Assembly (NCBI GenBank): GCA_038373865.1
Contig: JAXGGA010000485.1
Coordinates: 157,647 to 221,646 of the forward strand
DNA length: 64,000 bases
Direction: 5' to 3'
Source of the DNA: Uloborus plumipes
Lineage: Eukaryota > Arthropoda > Arachnida > Araneae > Uloboridae
The translations under genes and the position numbers were made by a program. Shown here piece by piece: positions 10,511 through 24,316 of the stretch. How positions within the stretch are numbered: the first letter of the stretch is position 1; every line of letters begins with the position of its first letter. The notes under the pieces were generated by a model. It saw only the letters and a list, made by a program, of their open reading frames with translations, was not told the origin of the DNA and made no database searches.

Positions 10511-12739
10511 TGGGGTCATTCCATATGAAATCAACAAATGTTCAGAAATTTTCGTGCCGCACCATTTTTGATTTTGATGATATTTGGTAGGTAATATGCA
10601 CAAATATTCTGTACCTCCGAACTGTTTTATTTATTCTCCAGATATAGCCATTTTTTTGTTCCGCCGATGAGTTAAATTCGGCATTTTTGATCTTTTTTCT
10701 AAGAGCTCTGGTAAATTTATTTAAAATGGTAGAAAGATCAAACATAACTTATTTTAAAGCTAAAAGAATGAACTTTGATTTGTGCATAAAAAGAAACGTT
10801 TTAAGTTAAGCCTAAATATAAAATTTTCCGGGTCAATTCGCGGTTCAAAAAGTGCCGTTTTTGTCATTTCAAGCATGAAAAAGTATATGAAGGACTGACA
10901 GTGGGGTACCAATTTTTTTCCTCTTGCACCCAGTTATAGATACTAGAAGCACAGAAAAGAATAAGATGATACCAGTAGTCCTTCATTATGAAAAAATTGC
11001 TTAAACTTGAGAAAAAATGAAAATTGGTATTTTTCACTCCCCAAAAACGGCCTGTGGAACAGGTAGTAAAAATTTACAAATGCATGGAGTAAGAAGGTGT
11101 TACATTACCCTTTAAAATGAAACAAAAACTGTCTTGTTATTCCAAGGCATTAGAGAGATATAAGCTTTTAAACTATGAGAAAAAATGAAAAATATCCTTT
11201 TTCACTCCCCAAAAACGGCCTGTGGAACAGGTAGTAAGAATTTGCAAATGCATGGAGCAAGAAGATATTACCTTGAACTTTAAAAGGAAACAAAAACCGT
11301 CTTGTTATTCCCAGGCATAAAAGAGATATAACCCTCTGAAAATTGAAAATTTACGCAAAAAATTTTTTTTGGCATAAGTTAAAGCAATTATGAACATAAA
11401 GTCTTTTTATGCAAGAACTGCAAGAGAAAAAATATGTATCCCCATTAAATATATAATTTAAAATACATCGTAAAACGTCTAATTTATATGTGACGTAGAA
11501 ACATCTGAAAAAGTTATACTTAAAACTTTTTTTAGTGTTTCTGTTATCAGAGTTTTCTTTTAATTTGTAATGGATGTACAACTAAATATTATGAAGATAA
11601 ACTCTAACAAATAATCAATTAGCAAAAATCCCTTTTAGTTGTAGCTGTTTCGAAAATTATGTAGAAATTTCGGATTTTTGTAAAAAAAATTTGTAATTTC
11701 ATTCAAATGTAAATGTAAAACTAGAAACTTCTTAGCGACATGCAATTAAATTTTAAAACCAATTTTAATTGATGTGTGGACATTCGGATCACTGGTTTTA
11801 AGTACAACTTTTTCCGATGTGTCAACATTACAAATAAATTACAACCATTTTACGATATATTTTGAATTATATATTTGATGATACATATTTTTAGAGTTCT
11901 TGCATGAAAAGACTTTATTTATGTTCATAATTGCTTTAACTTATGCCAAAACAATCTTGCATGAATTTTCAATTTTCAGAGGGCCTTATCTCTTTGATGC
12001 CTGGGAATAACAAGACAGTTTTTGTTTCGTTTTAAAGGGCAATGTAACACCTTCTTCCTCCATGCATTTGCAAATTTTTACTAAGTGTTCCACAGGCTAT
12101 TTTTGGGGAGTGAAAAGGGCCATTTTTCATTTTTTCTCAAGTTTAAGGTTTTTTTTATAATAATCATCTTACTTAGAAGGCTTATATCTCTTTAATGCCT
12201 TGGAATAACAAGACAGTTTTTGTTTCCTTTTAAAGTTCAATGTAATACCTTTTTGCTCCATACATTTTCAAATTTTTACTACCTATTCCACAGGCCGTTT
12301 TTGGGGAGTGAAAAAGGATATTTTTCATTTTTTCTCATAGTTTAAAAGCTTATATCTCTCTAATGCCTTGGAATAACAAGACAGTTTTTGTTTCATTTTA
12401 AAGGGCAATGTAACACCTTCTTACTCCATGCCTTTGTAAATTTTTACTACCTGTTCCACAGGCCGTTTTTGGGGAGTGAAAAATACCAATTTTCATTTTT
12501 TCTCAAGTTTAAGCAATTTTTTCATAATGAAGGACTACTTGTATCATCTTATTCTTTTCTGTGCTTCTAGTATCTATATCTGGGTGCAAGAGAAAAAAAA
12601 TTGGAACCCCACTGTCAGTCCTTCATATACTTTTTCATGCTTGAAATGACGAAAACGGCACTTTTTGAACCGCGAATTGACCCGGGAAAATTTATATTTA
12701 GGCTTAACTTAAACCGTTTCTTTTTATGCACAAATCAAA
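10511..12739. mobile_element. large foldback element, right end missing
   Basis: Starts TGGGGTCATTCCATATG after a TA. A left arm to ~11560 is complementary to 11780-12739, centred near 11757. Complementarity stops abruptly at 12739, pairing with 10774; the outer ~263 bp of the left arm have no partner because the A/C-only tract begins at 12740. Both arms contain a ~170-bp unit with CGGCCTGTGGAACAGG, present twice on the left and three times on the right. Non-coding. The tip resembles the element at 56485. Confidence 0.75.
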
Positions 12740-15700
12740 TAACAACAAAACTCAAACCCACCTACATAAATACATAACCAAATCCCCACCAAACCCTCTA
12801 CAAACTCCCACCTCACCCCCACATTCCAAAACCACACTTCTTCTCCCACACATTAAAACAACTCTCAAACCCAACAAAAAACTCACTCCCCCCCCACCAC
12901 CCTAAATTCATACACTCAACAACTATACAACCCCCCCCACACCACCCCCACACACACATTATATCTTCCCATTCCCCAAATAATCAAAAACACATTCCAT
13001 CCCACATTAAAACCCATCAAACCCCACTAACCCCCAAACACACTACCCACCCCACCACCTAAAAACCCCAACAACCCCTAACCATAAAAATAACCAATCA
13101 TAAACACCCCATAAAAAACCAAAAAAACATACTCCTCCACCCCCCCCCCCCTAAAATACACCACAACACACCCCAATTTTCCACTCTACAACAACCTTCC
13201 TCAACACCAAAAAAACCCACCACCACCAACCTAATCAAATACACACCTCCCCAACACACAATTCCCAACCAATACCTGACAACATTTATACCCCTTCAAT
13301 AAACAACCCACCTCCAAACCACACAACCCAAAACCAACAAACACACCCAACCACAACACCCACCCCACCCACACACCAAACCACCACCCACAAAACCCAA
13401 CACCCCCACACCCAACACACACCACAAACACCAACCCCCAACCCCCCACCCCACAAAAACCCAACCACAAAACCCACACCACAACCCCACAACACCACAC
13501 AACACAAACACCCACCAACACCCAAAACCACAACCAACCACCCACCCACACACCCAAAACAACACCAACCAAACCAACAACACCACCCAACCACCACAAC
13601 ACACAAACCCAACACCCACAAAACCACACCCACAACCAAAACACCAAAACCAAACCAACACCACACCAACAACCACAACACCACCAAAACACCACCACAA
13701 CCAAACCACACACCCACACCACAAACAACCACAAACCCACACAAACCAACAAACCCAACACACCAACCACCAACCCACACACCAACAAACACACCACAAA
13801 ACAAACAACCACAACCAACACACCCAAAAACAAAACACACCAACACACCACAACACAACAAACCCCAACAAAAACACACACCCCATCAAACACCCAAACA
13901 AACCACAACCACACAACTCACCAAAAAAACAAAACAAACCACCCATCCCCAACACACCCCCACCAACAAACCACCCAAACAAAACCACAACACCAACAAC
14001 ACCCAACCCACACAAACCCACCAACACACAATCCCCCACAACCCCCTCCACCCCAAACCCAAACCACCCCAACCAAAAACCACCCACAAACCAACACACC
14101 CACAAAAAACAACACCCAACACAACACCACCCCAAAACCACCACAACACAAAACAAACCCCACCACAAACACCCAAACAACCCCAACACCCCAACCAACC
14201 ACCCAAAACACACAACCCACAAAACACTAAACCACAACCCCACAACAACCCACACCAAACCCCCCACAACAACCCACAACACCCACCACAAATCACACAC
14301 ACACCCCAACACAAACCAAACACCCACCACACAAACCACAAACCACACCACACAACCAACCACACCAACCACAACAAAACCAAACCCAACAACACACCAA
14401 CAACACCAAACCACCACCACCCACACACCCACACAACCAACCAAACAACCCCCCCACCACAACACACCAACCACCCACAACACCCAAACCCAAACCACAC
14501 AACAAAACCCACCACACACCACACACAAACAACCCCAAACAAACCCACCAACACCACAACCCACCAACCCACACACCACACAAACACAACCAAACCAACC
14601 CCACAAACACCACCCAACCAACACCCACCCCCAAAAAACAAACACAACAACACCACCAAACACACAAAACAACACAACATCCAACCCCAAACACCAAACC
14701 CCACAAACAACCACCAACACACCAAAACCCAACAACCACACACAAACCCCCAACAAAACAACACACCAACACACCCACCACACAACCACACCAAACACCA
14801 CACACCAACAAAAAACACCACCAAAACACCACCCAAACAAACCACAAACCACAACACCACACAACCAACACAAACAACCAAACACAACAAACCAACAACA
14901 ACAACCACACCAAAACAAACACCACCCAACAAAACACCAACCAACAACCAACACAACAACCACACCACCACAACACCACACACCACCCAACCACAAAACC
15001 CACAACAACAACCACCAACACACACCAAACCCACCCACAACCAACCAAAACACACCACCAACACCCACCAAACACAAACAACCACAACCCACACCACCAC
15101 ACCAACCCCACCAAACAACACCCACAACCAACAAACAACCCAACCACAACAACAACCCCCAACCAACCACACCACCCACCAAAAACAACACCACACAACC
15201 CAACACCCACCACCACAACCCACCCACCCCAAACCAAAACCCCTCACAACCCCCACAACAAAACACTCCACACCACAACAAACCACACAAAACAACCAAA
15301 CCCAACCACCACCCCACACCAAACACAAACACCACAACAACACACAAACCCCATCACACACCACAAACACCCCCAACAACACACACAAAAACACCACCCC
15401 AACACCCCCCACAACAAACCAACACAACACCAACACAAACAACCCACAACACAAACAAACCCCAAACCCACAAACCACCACCAACAACCAAACCACACCC
15501 ACAACCCCCCACAACCAACCAACCCAAACAAAACCAACACCACCAACACACCCAAACACACTCCAACCAACACACACCACAACAAAACCACCCACACCAC
15601 CAAAAACAACACAATCCCCACCACAACCACACACAACACAACAACACCAAAACCCAAACACACACACCAACACACCAAACACCAAACCAACACCCCACCA

Positions 15701-16541
15701 CAAAACAAACCAAACCACAACACACCAAAACCACCCACAAAAACCAAACAACACACACAACAAAAACCCACAACCAACCCAACACACAACACAACACCAA
15801 ACACACAACCACCAACCCCCACACCCAAACACAAACAAACCCCCAAACAACCACAACACACCAACCAAAACCCCACAAAACCACCACCCCCAACCCCAAA
15901 CCAAACCACCCACACACCCCCACCCACCACACACAAAACACCCACCCACCCACCACCACAAAACCCAACCACCACAAACACCAACCACACACCAAACCAC
16001 AAAACACACCCCACACCAACCCACACAACCACACCCCAACACCCCACCACACACCCCAACCACCACACCAAAACAAAAAAACACCCCCACAACAACACAC
16101 CAACAACCACCACCAACCCAACAACCAACTCACAACAACCCCCACACCAACCCCCACCACACCCACCCAAACAACACCCACAACCAAAACAAACACACAA
16201 AACCACACCAACCCACCCAACAACCAACAACAACACACCCAACAAAACCCACAAACAACACCAACCACCAAACCAACTCACTCGTATCCACAAACTACTA
16301 CACTCCCATACTTACAACAACCATCACAACAAATACACCACCAACACCAAACCCTAACACTCATATCACACAACCCAAAATACTACCTATTCCAATACTA
16401 AATACCGAACACACAATATTATTTTAGATAATAACAATAATAAAAACATCACACACAATAATCAACCACATAATGACGTGATACCTCCATACCTCCAAAT
16501 TATATTATACACTCATCCTATATCATCCACTTTATGATCTA
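12740..16541. other. A/C-only tract, probable sequencing or assembly artefact
   Basis: G is nearly absent throughout and T nearly absent from ~13290 to ~16260. Composition decays gradually at the left (G lost first, then T) and recovers at the right. No period or repeated unit is visible. The tract starts exactly inside the second arm of a palindrome. Minus-strand frames up to 734 codons here are translations of G/T-only DNA, which cannot contain stop codons, and yield only Gly, Val, Leu, Cys, Trp and Phe. They are not genes. Confidence 0.8.
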
Positions 16542-16565
16542 CCCCCCCCCCCCCCCCCCCCCCCC
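16542..16565 (+). repeat. C24 homopolymer
   Basis: Uninterrupted run of 24 C closing the A/C-only tract, immediately followed by normal four-base sequence. Fits a collapse boundary. Confidence 0.9.
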
Positions 16566-17389
16566 TTTCATTGGTTTTCAAACAATAGCCCCAAAGCGCG
16601 ACATGCTTCTCAAATGAAAAAACCCATGGCCCAATTGTTGATATATCATGGCAGAAAAAAAGTTCAAATCGTTACTTGTACTTTACCGAATTCGACCAAC
16701 TCCTATTATAGCTTCGTTTTGTGTTTAATTTTGTGATGTGAAGTACCGCAAAAGAAATATGAACGGGGAATTAAAACAAGCGCGTATTGATTTCTATTAT
16801 AAGAACTACCAAGTGGCACAGCTGGCTGATTTGTGCTTCAATTTCAGTGACATGTTTTGAAATTTAGTACAACCAAGTTACAGAGTGAATGAAGTAACAT
16901 TCAGATTGCAGCACCTACCCAGAGGATGTAAAGTTATATTTTCTCGTCATTGGGAAAGATATTACTATTTCATAGCGTATAAAGTAATTGACTGAGGAGA
17001 CTTCTACTAGAATGAGAATGGATTCTCCAAGTATTGAAACAAAATCTGACATTCTCGCACTCGTAAAATATCAACATCTGGCATGAAATGGTGTAAAAAG
17101 ACGTTACTCTGACAATATCAGAAGCATAAACATAATGATTTCCAACAGTTAGAAATCCACGGAGTTCAACTTTGAACTGTACCGTGGAGCTGAGCTTGGA
17201 AACCTGCAGTTTGTGAACCGCATATGGCTCATTCAAATTATGATTGGACTCTAGAGTATTTTAATAAATTAAAAATAATAAAACATCTGCAGGAGTGCCA
17301 TTTGTCAATGTTTTGAGTATTATTTTTCATGTTGATTGATTTTTCGTTCTTCGAAGTACATAATTTTGTTTGCTAAAATGAATTGAGAT
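16566..17389. other. unassigned sequence
   Basis: No gene supported. A 33-codon plus frame at 16759-16860 and a minus frame at 16970-17236 have no recognisable features. Confidence 0.4.
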
Positions 17390-17856
17390 TGGTAGATAGC
17401 GAATCACAGGATCAGTTGCTTTTTGTGGCGTTTATGACTTGTTTTAATCGTATGAAACAATTTTTCTGTCCGTGGTCGATTTTAAAAGAGAAAGTAAATT
17501 TTTTCATTTATGATGAAAAATCACTATTTTAGGGAAAAATATGCAAATTTCGACCATTATGTAGAGCATGAAGATTTTATCTGACTGTGATGTGATTTTA
17601 TATCATACTATTTCACCTCATTGGGTACCTTTTTTCACCCTGACCCATTAAAAAAATTATTAAAAATTAATGTATTTGTTAAGTAGAAAAAATGCATTTT
17701 TGGGCTTAATTTATGAACTTTGACCTCCTTGCGGACCCTGAAGATATTATCTGATCAACTTCAAATTTCACAGATAATTGTTTGGTCCTAGTGGACAATT
17801 TTTCTCACCCGGGTCGATTTGAAATTCCAAAAAAATTTTTTTTTCGATCCACCCTA
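17390..17856 (+). repeat. three diverged ~165-190-bp tandem units
   Basis: Units ending in CAATTTTTCT-x-CC-x-GGTCGATTT-like blocks occur near 17455-17490, 17625-17650 and 17795-17835. Each is preceded by ATGAAGAT(A)TTATCTGA-type sequence in the last two. The right edge CGATCCACCCTA resembles the TAGGGTGG tip of hAT-like elements, but no left tip was found. Confidence 0.5.
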
Positions 17857-18500
17857 GTGTCCACTCCAATCGTGGCCCAATAGCTAATTTCTAAACCGTT
17901 GGAGATAAGCATATTGTTTATTTAGGAAAAATTCTCCAAATTACGAAAGGAATTTTGGGTCTATTCAACGTTTTTCAAAAAATCAAATTTTGAAAGAGTT
18001 ACGAAATTTAAATTTTTATACAGCCCCCCAGTCCTATCAATCATATTTAGTAAAACATTTTTGACACTGTAACGTTTAAAACTAAAAAAAAATCACTCTT
18101 CTACGATAAAAATTGACCGAGTTATGACGTTTTGAAAAATCAAGATTTTGAAGGATTTCGCATACGGTCCCTTAAGCGATCTCTCGGTGACGTCATGAAA
18201 TAATGCAAAATCTTGATTTTTCAAAACGTCATAACTCGGTCAATTTTTGTGGTAGAAGAGTGATTTTTTTTTAGTTTTAAACGTTAGTGTCAGGAATGTT
18301 TTACTAAATATGATTGATAGGACAGGGGGGCTGTATAAAATTTAAATTTCGTAACTCTTTAAAAATTTGATTTTTTGAAAAACATTGAATAGACCCAAAA
18401 TTCCTCTCGTAATTTGGAGATTTTTTCCTAAATAAACTATATGCTTATCTCTAACGGTTTAGAAATTAGCTATTGGGCTACGATTGGAGTGGACACCCTG
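17857..18500. mobile_element. foldback MITE with ~300-bp arms
   Basis: GTGTCCACTCCAATCG at the left pairs with CGATTGGAGTGGACACCCTG at the right, and complementarity continues almost to a centre near 18180. TA follows the right end (18501-18502). The left tip has lost its expected TACAGG and abuts another repeat. Non-coding. Confidence 0.75.
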
Positions 18501-19477
18501 TATTTTTGCTTAAAAATTTTGAAATGCAAATGTGTTTCATGTGCCTTTCTTCTCGTAGAAATATTAGTCCAAGTGTTGGTCTTCAGAAAATAAAATCCTC
18601 TGCAGAACAAAATTACTCACGAAATACAAAAGGCAGAAGAATAAAATAAATATGTTTCCTAAAGCAGATTTTTTTGCATTTCACTAATCCATTCCTTATT
18701 CTTTATGATAACGCCATAAATTATTCTCTTTATACAAAGACAGAAATTTTCTCAAAACTAATCATCCACATATGTTTTGCTTTGCAGAAGAACTTATGAG
18801 CACGTTGAAAGTTGTAGTTTCAAAAAAGCTCTTCTACTATTATTAATATTTTTGTTCGCTATTGAAATTGTATTTTTAAGCAAAAAAATAAATTCCCAAG
18901 AAGGATATAATTTTTTCTTGCGCATAAAAATCAAATTCTAAGTCTTTATCCAATCTTCTTGCTCAGTATTAAATAAATGTACCATAAACTATTTCAAATT
19001 TTAGAAATTTTATTAAATAAAATCAAAGAAACCGACGCATCTAAAACAAGACAAAAAAAAAAAAAAAATAAGCACCACGAAGAAACCACCCTTTTTGCAA
19101 CATCTTTGTAAAACCGAAAGCTCCGAGAGAGAGCATCCCCAGCATTGATTTAATGGCATAAATTATCATATAAACGAAGCAGCGGCACACATAAATTGTA
19201 GCCCAAGCCTCTGAATTTAGTTAGCAGAAATGAAACCAGAAAAATATATTCACTTCAAAATACCGAAACTGGTGTTATTTACAAAGGCAATATATTCCGG
19301 GAGGGCTTCTTGGTGCGACAACTGCGGGCCACGAAAGAGAGAGATAAACTTTAGAAAGAGAATAGATAAAGAAAATTTTATTTCTTGCCCGGGATGGGCG
19401 GAACCTTAAATTCCAGGGCTTATTGATTTTGCCATTTGGGGACAATTTCTTTTCTGGTGTCACTGTCGGAAAGAGAG
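18501..19477. other. unassigned sequence
   Basis: No gene supported. Contains A-rich runs near 19053 and, at 19390-19465, a segment similar to 8345-8400. Confidence 0.4.
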
Positions 19478-20800
19478 CCGGCTTATATCTGACTTTGTTT
19501 TATTGTTTGGATTTGGCCGGTGTCGGTATTTTCTATATATTTGGTATTTTCTGCAGATAACAGGCAGGAGCTAAAGCTCTAATTATCCAATGAAGTTAGC
19601 GGGAGGATGTTGCGATTGGAAGCTAAGGAAATGCCTCGCAAAGAAAGATAAATGGATTTTTGGGAATCCATTCGTTATGTTCTAAATATTCGGATACTTA
19701 TGGACAAATTTCTTTTTTTAGAGGTTATTCCATTGTTTCCACTTTCCTTTAATCTACTTGTAAAGTATCGCATTTAATCATTTGTTCATTTAAATATTTA
19801 AACGAAATACTGGCAGGAACAGAAAAGCACTACTTATATTTTACCTCAGTTTTTTTTTTATTTACTTAAAAAAACCGAGGGGAAACAATTATATGCATTG
19901 AATTTGCTTTTTGACAATTAAGTCCCAATGTTCAATTTTGTCGCAATTAACTAAATAGGTGAAACAGTTGCAATGGCCTGTTTCTGTAGTGTTTTCATAC
20001 AGGGGTGCCCATCCCCCCCAAGCTCAATGGCGCGAATTCCCCCCCCCCAAAAAAAAAAATTTTGACAACCCTCTTATCCTCTTTAATTTTTATTTTTACC
20101 CCTCTTTTTTATTTTATTTCTTTTTTTAAATCGTATTTATTTATTTTTTTAAATATTATTTATTTATTTTTTTTAAATTGTAACTATTATTTTTTATTTA
20201 TTATTAATTTTCTAAAAGTACTAACTATGCGTAGAACAGAATCGCTTTTTTTCTCTTTCAGACATTCCAAACACACCCTCACACACAAAATAAACAAATA
20301 AATAAATAAATAAAATAATAAAGAAATAAAAGAGCTAATTTTAATTAAAAATATTAATTAATGAATAATTTTTATTAAAAAAATTAGTAAGCAATTCAAA
20401 TTAAAAAATAAATTAATCAATAGTTTAAATAAACAAATTAGTTTTAAAAAATCCCCCCCCCCAAATTTTTAAGGCGCAACTTGCGCCATAATCCCCCCCC
20501 CCTGTGGGAACCCCTGTTTTCATATGTTAAAAATGTATTTATTCTAAAAAAACATTACATCAATGATTACATGAGAACAGTGTCTCAACTCTTTAGAAGA
20601 AGCTAAGTCTTCAGTTCAAAAATCATGCTGCGTGATTAAAAGAACCGCTTGAAATTTAACTACAAAACAGTGGGTTTTCAAAAATTATTTAAAACTAGTA
20701 AATATGCCAGGCGTTGCCCGAGTTAAAAAGCAACATGCGAAACCCAAGAAGGTATTTTTTGTGACTAGGTGGTCAGTTAGATCGGCGTGAAGGACATTGT
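19478..20800 (+). repeat. tandem duplication, copy 1 (carries a hAT MITE)
   Basis: Begins AGCCGGCTTATATCTGACTT. Its first ~300 bp match 20808-21112 at roughly 93% by eye. Later parts match 35990-36380, on the far side of the nested elements: GAAGAAGC(T)AA-TCTTCAG, GCTTGAAATTTAACTAC and the closing GGCGTTGCCC block. Copy 1 therefore shows what copy 2 looked like before insertion. Confidence 0.75.
20000..20516. mobile_element. hAT-type MITE with perfect 8-bp duplication
   Basis: TTTTCATA at 19992-19999 and 20517-20524 flanks CAGGGGTGCCCA and TGGGAACCCCTG. Interior is extremely T-rich in the left half and A-rich in the right, with C runs near both ends, so it can fold into one imperfect hairpin. 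The 98-codon plus frame at 20005-20301 is low-complexity and not a gene. Confidence 0.85.
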
Positions 20801-20807
20801 AAAAAGA

Positions 20808-21112
20808 CAGCCGGCTTATGTCTGACTTTGTTTTATTGTTTGGTTTTGGCCGGTGTCGGTATTTTCTATATATTTGGTATTTTCTACAGATAACAGGCAG
20901 GAGCTAAAGCTCTAATTATCCAATGAAGTTAGCAGGAGGATGTTGCGATTGGAAGCTAAGAAAATGCCACATAAAGAAAGATAGATATATTTTTGAGAGT
21001 CCATTTGTTATGTTCTAAATATTAGGATATTTTTGGGTTAATTTCTGCTCTTCCTATAGATTCTTCGATTGTTTTCACTTTTCTTACTTTTCTTTAATCT
21101 ACTTTTATAGTA
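20808..21112 (+). repeat. tandem duplication, copy 2, left part
   Basis: Second copy of the 19478 segment, interrupted at 21112 by the Tc1-like element. Its continuation resumes at 35990. Confidence 0.75.
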
Positions 21113-21424
21113 CACTGCGATGCAAAAGTTTAGACAAAATGCAAATATATGATTAAAAAGAAAAATTCTCGGCTTAATGCCTTCAAATGTCTACTGCAGG
21201 TCGACAATATGGTCCCAAATATGTATCTGGAGGTTTGAAAAATATAACCGACAGGAAAATCGGAAATTGCAAAAGACATTTTTTTTTTCATTGCTGCAAA
21301 AGTTTAGACAACAGTCAGATTTTATGCAAATATTCCTTCGAAATGTGATTGGTGGAGGTAAGGCGTGACTTTTTTCTTCAACTATAAATTGCAGAGAGCG
21401 TTCAATGAATAATACAAATCTTAA

Positions 21425-22385
21425 AATCTCTGTAGTTCTCGTGTAAAGAAGATGAAAACGTTTGAAAACCGAAATATGAAAGTGAACGCACTTTGTTAAT
21501 TTTTAGTCTTTTAAATCGGTCCTAGCATGGTAGTACATTGTTTTTTTTTTTTTCTTTTTCTTTTTCTTTTCTTTTTTTTTTTCGTGGAGAGCACATTTAG
21601 ACATACTTATTGACCAAAAATGCCAAGAAAAACTATATTACTTGAGGTTGACGGAATTGAAAAAACGGCTTGAATTGACGATTAGCCCCTTAATCCTACA
21701 AAACTTCAACTTGGGTCAAAAACAGCATGTGACAACGTAATTAGATGAACAACTCCATCAGAATGCATAAAAAAACAAAGATTTGGGCTTGAGCTTTTCG
21801 GACAGAGTGTCCCAAATAAGTCAGATTTTAATAGTCAAAGCAGCACAGCTTATGCTCATCGGATCTTTTCTGAAGTCAAGCTAGTAGAATTATAATCCAT
21901 CTTGGCAATCCAAATTTTAATAATTTTCATCAGAGAAAGTAACATTCATTTTTAGTAACGATGATACATGTGCTGCTTTTCCCATTAAAATTTGGCTTAT
22001 TTGGGAAGCTATTCCCGAAAAGGTTCAATCACATTTTTTTTTTTTTTTTTAATTTTATTTTATTTATTTATTTTTTTTATGCATCCCGATTCAGTTGTTC
22101 ATCTACTTATGCTGTCACGTGCTGTTTTTGACTTTAGTTGAAGTGTTGTAGGATAAAGGGGTGAATTGTCAGTTCGAACCGTTTTTTCAATTCCTTCATC
22201 CTTAAGAAATATTTTTTCTTGGCTTTTTTGATCAATACCTATGTCTAAATTTGCTCTCCGCGAAGTAAAAAAACAATTTACTGCCATACTAGAACCGATT
22301 TAAGAGACTAAAAATTAACAAAGTGCACTTTAAAATTTTGGTTTTCAAATTTTTTCCTCTTCTTTACACGAGTACTACAGAGATT
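21425..22385. mobile_element. TTAA-type foldback element inside the Tc1-like left arm
   Basis: TTAA at 21421-21424 and 22386-22389 flanks AATCTCTGTAG and CTACAGAGATT. Arms of ~360 bp pair around a ~300-bp centre. Removing the element and one TTAA leaves AAATCTTAACCCTACACTGC, which matches the complement of the right arm of the host element (AAATCTTAAACCTATACTGC), so that arm is the empty site. Short frames inside (e.g. 22099-22287) are not genes. Confidence 0.8.
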
Positions 22386-22389
22386 TTAA

Positions 22390-23695
22390 CCCTACACTGC
22401 ATGGTGTTGCCAATTGGATACATGGACAATTTGACCTCCTTATGAACAGCAGAATGTAGTCATAAGGCAACTCAATGCATAAAAAGCAAGTATTGGGTAT
22501 AGTTAAAGCAATTATCACCATTTATCCTCCATACATGGCAGCACTGGTCTGTTACATGCTCTTAAATGAATTCATATGGACAGCTTTTAAAATCACTTAA
22601 GCTACCAAGTTTTGAAATTATTTTTTACAATGAAATATTTTTCTTTGTCTTTTAAAGAAATAACATGAATAAAATAAACATTTATCTTTCGTTTAAGATG
22701 CGTTTTACAAAATTATTTGGAAAAAATCTAGGACACAATACATGTCTGTAGCCATTTGGCAATATTATGCAGTAAGCATCCAGAGAGCACTTCGATTCAT
22801 CTCTGTAGTTCAATGAAGTATGTGCTTTGTTTATGTTTCGGGCTAGCTTCTTTCTCTTTTTGGAAGGTATAAAATAATCATGCGGACCCAAAAGTGATAC
22901 TTTCGGCTGTTCTACCGTTTATTAGACCTCGTAATTATCAATGCTTAGTTGATGTTCAACAGAGTGAACAAACAAAAATTCAATAGGGAAAAGCCTTCAA
23001 AACGTGTTCATTTTAGATTTCAGTTAGCACAAAAGTTGTGCTTACACGTACAAGTAAAATTATTAATAATTTTTAAATATAATTTTGAAAAAAACTAAAA
23101 AGTACGCTTTTTCGTAGGAATGCGCTGTAATCATCACGGGTTTCCCTCTGATTTTTAAAACTACTGAATATCCGCGCTATAGTTTACATGCACTTATAAT
23201 ACATCAACATGCAATACAGTTTAGCCTTTAGTATTAAAAATAGTATTAAATGTATTACTTTTATGTTTGCAAAGAACGTAAATTTTACCTTTTATTCAGA
23301 GTTACATATATACATACAAGCAAACCCACATGTGAAGTTAATAAAAGCGTATTAAAATGAGGGAGACCATTAGCTACAGAGGAACTAGTTACAAACCAAA
23401 AAAAAAGAAAGTTTGCGCGAGAGAGCTTCCAATAGATTTCAGATTTCACAGAATTGATCATCGGAAAGAATACAGTACAAATAAACAATGATGTAAAATG
23501 TCAAAATGTGAAGGATTACAAGAGTACAGTGCACCAAATGTTCAATTCCTCTATTGTTTTACAAAAAAAAAACCTAATTTTAAGACTACCATTTAAAATC
23601 ATGTTTATCTCTTGAATGCATGGTGTAGCCATTTGGCAACAAAACTATTTTTAATTAGAAAGTGGTGAAAATTTAGAGTTATTTTTTTTAAATAT
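22390..23695. other. interior of the Tc1-like element, no gene recognised
   Basis: AT-rich, with short frames (22682-22891, 23285-23488) that show no transposase motifs. Ends in ATAT at 23692-23695, the target of the Gypsy insertion. Confidence 0.4.
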
Positions 23696-24303
23696 TGTAA
23701 CGAGTCCGTAGCACCTTCAACTTTCTTCAAATCAGCATTCCAATCTTGAGGAAGTAACTATAAATTTATTTACAAGTATATACACTATTTACAATAAGAG
23801 CAGAAAACAATTGCTAAACATCCAGCAATTAGGCAGCAAACAGTACACTGTACTCTCAACAGTAACTCAGCACCACGTATCTAACGTGAACAGTAATTAA
23901 GCAATTACAAAAGCAAAACAACCATCCGCTCAAAGCGAATGAAAACGAGTCACCAGAATCAAATCTGAAAACAACTGACTGACTTGTGTTCAAGGCCAGC
24001 TATTTATACACGGAAAGAAATTACGACAATATTCGAGAAAAACCTGGAATATTTTGTTTCATTCATAACTTTGAACAATCCATTCACAAATTCTAGCGAT
24101 AAGAAAAAAAAACCACGCGAAAATGTCTTCACGCTTATTAAAGTTAGGGCAAGTGTAAAAACTGCAAAGTGTTTCAGGGCCGGTATACAGATGATAAAAG
24201 TGATATCTTCAGATACATTTGCAACATGTCGCCAGATAAAACCAAAACTAATGAAAATAAAGCAAGGCAGGAAAAACAACAACTATTTACAAGATTTGTA
24301 ACA
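23696..24303 (-). repeat. LTR 1 (3' LTR of unit A)
   Basis: 608 bp, TGTTACAAATC...CTCGTTACA on the minus strand. Relative to the other two it has C at 23733 and one extra A near 23957. A minus-strand TATAAATA box lies at 24001-24008 and an AATAAA signal at 23765-23770. Frames called across it are not genes. Confidence 0.93.
24001..24008 (-). promoter_or_regulatory. LTR TATA box
   Basis: TATAAATA on the minus strand in LTR 1. Identical boxes lie at 29650-29657 (middle LTR) and 35298-35305 (LTR 3). The last two are upstream of the two gag frames and are the likely promoters. Activity is not known. Confidence 0.6.
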
Positions 24304-24316
24304 TTGCCCCCTTCCC
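24304..24316 (-). promoter_or_regulatory. polypurine tract of unit A
   Basis: Minus strand GGGAAGGGGGCAA directly adjoins the 3' LTR. This is the expected plus-strand primer for reverse transcription. Repeated at 29952-29964 for unit B. Confidence 0.85.

Noticed and set aside
13231..16293. Several overlapping minus-strand frames of 100-734 codons rich in Gly, Val, Leu, Cys and Trp
   Set aside because: The minus strand here is almost only G and T, so stop codons (all contain A) cannot occur. All frames are open at once and composition is not protein-like.
12740..16541. Genuine A/C satellite DNA
   Set aside because: No repeat period, gradual loss and return of G and T at the edges, and exact start within a palindrome arm favour an artefact. 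Not fully excluded without reads.
20005..20301. 98-codon Phe/Leu-rich frame suggesting a membrane protein
   Set aside because: Low-complexity T-rich interior of a hAT MITE with a perfect target duplication.
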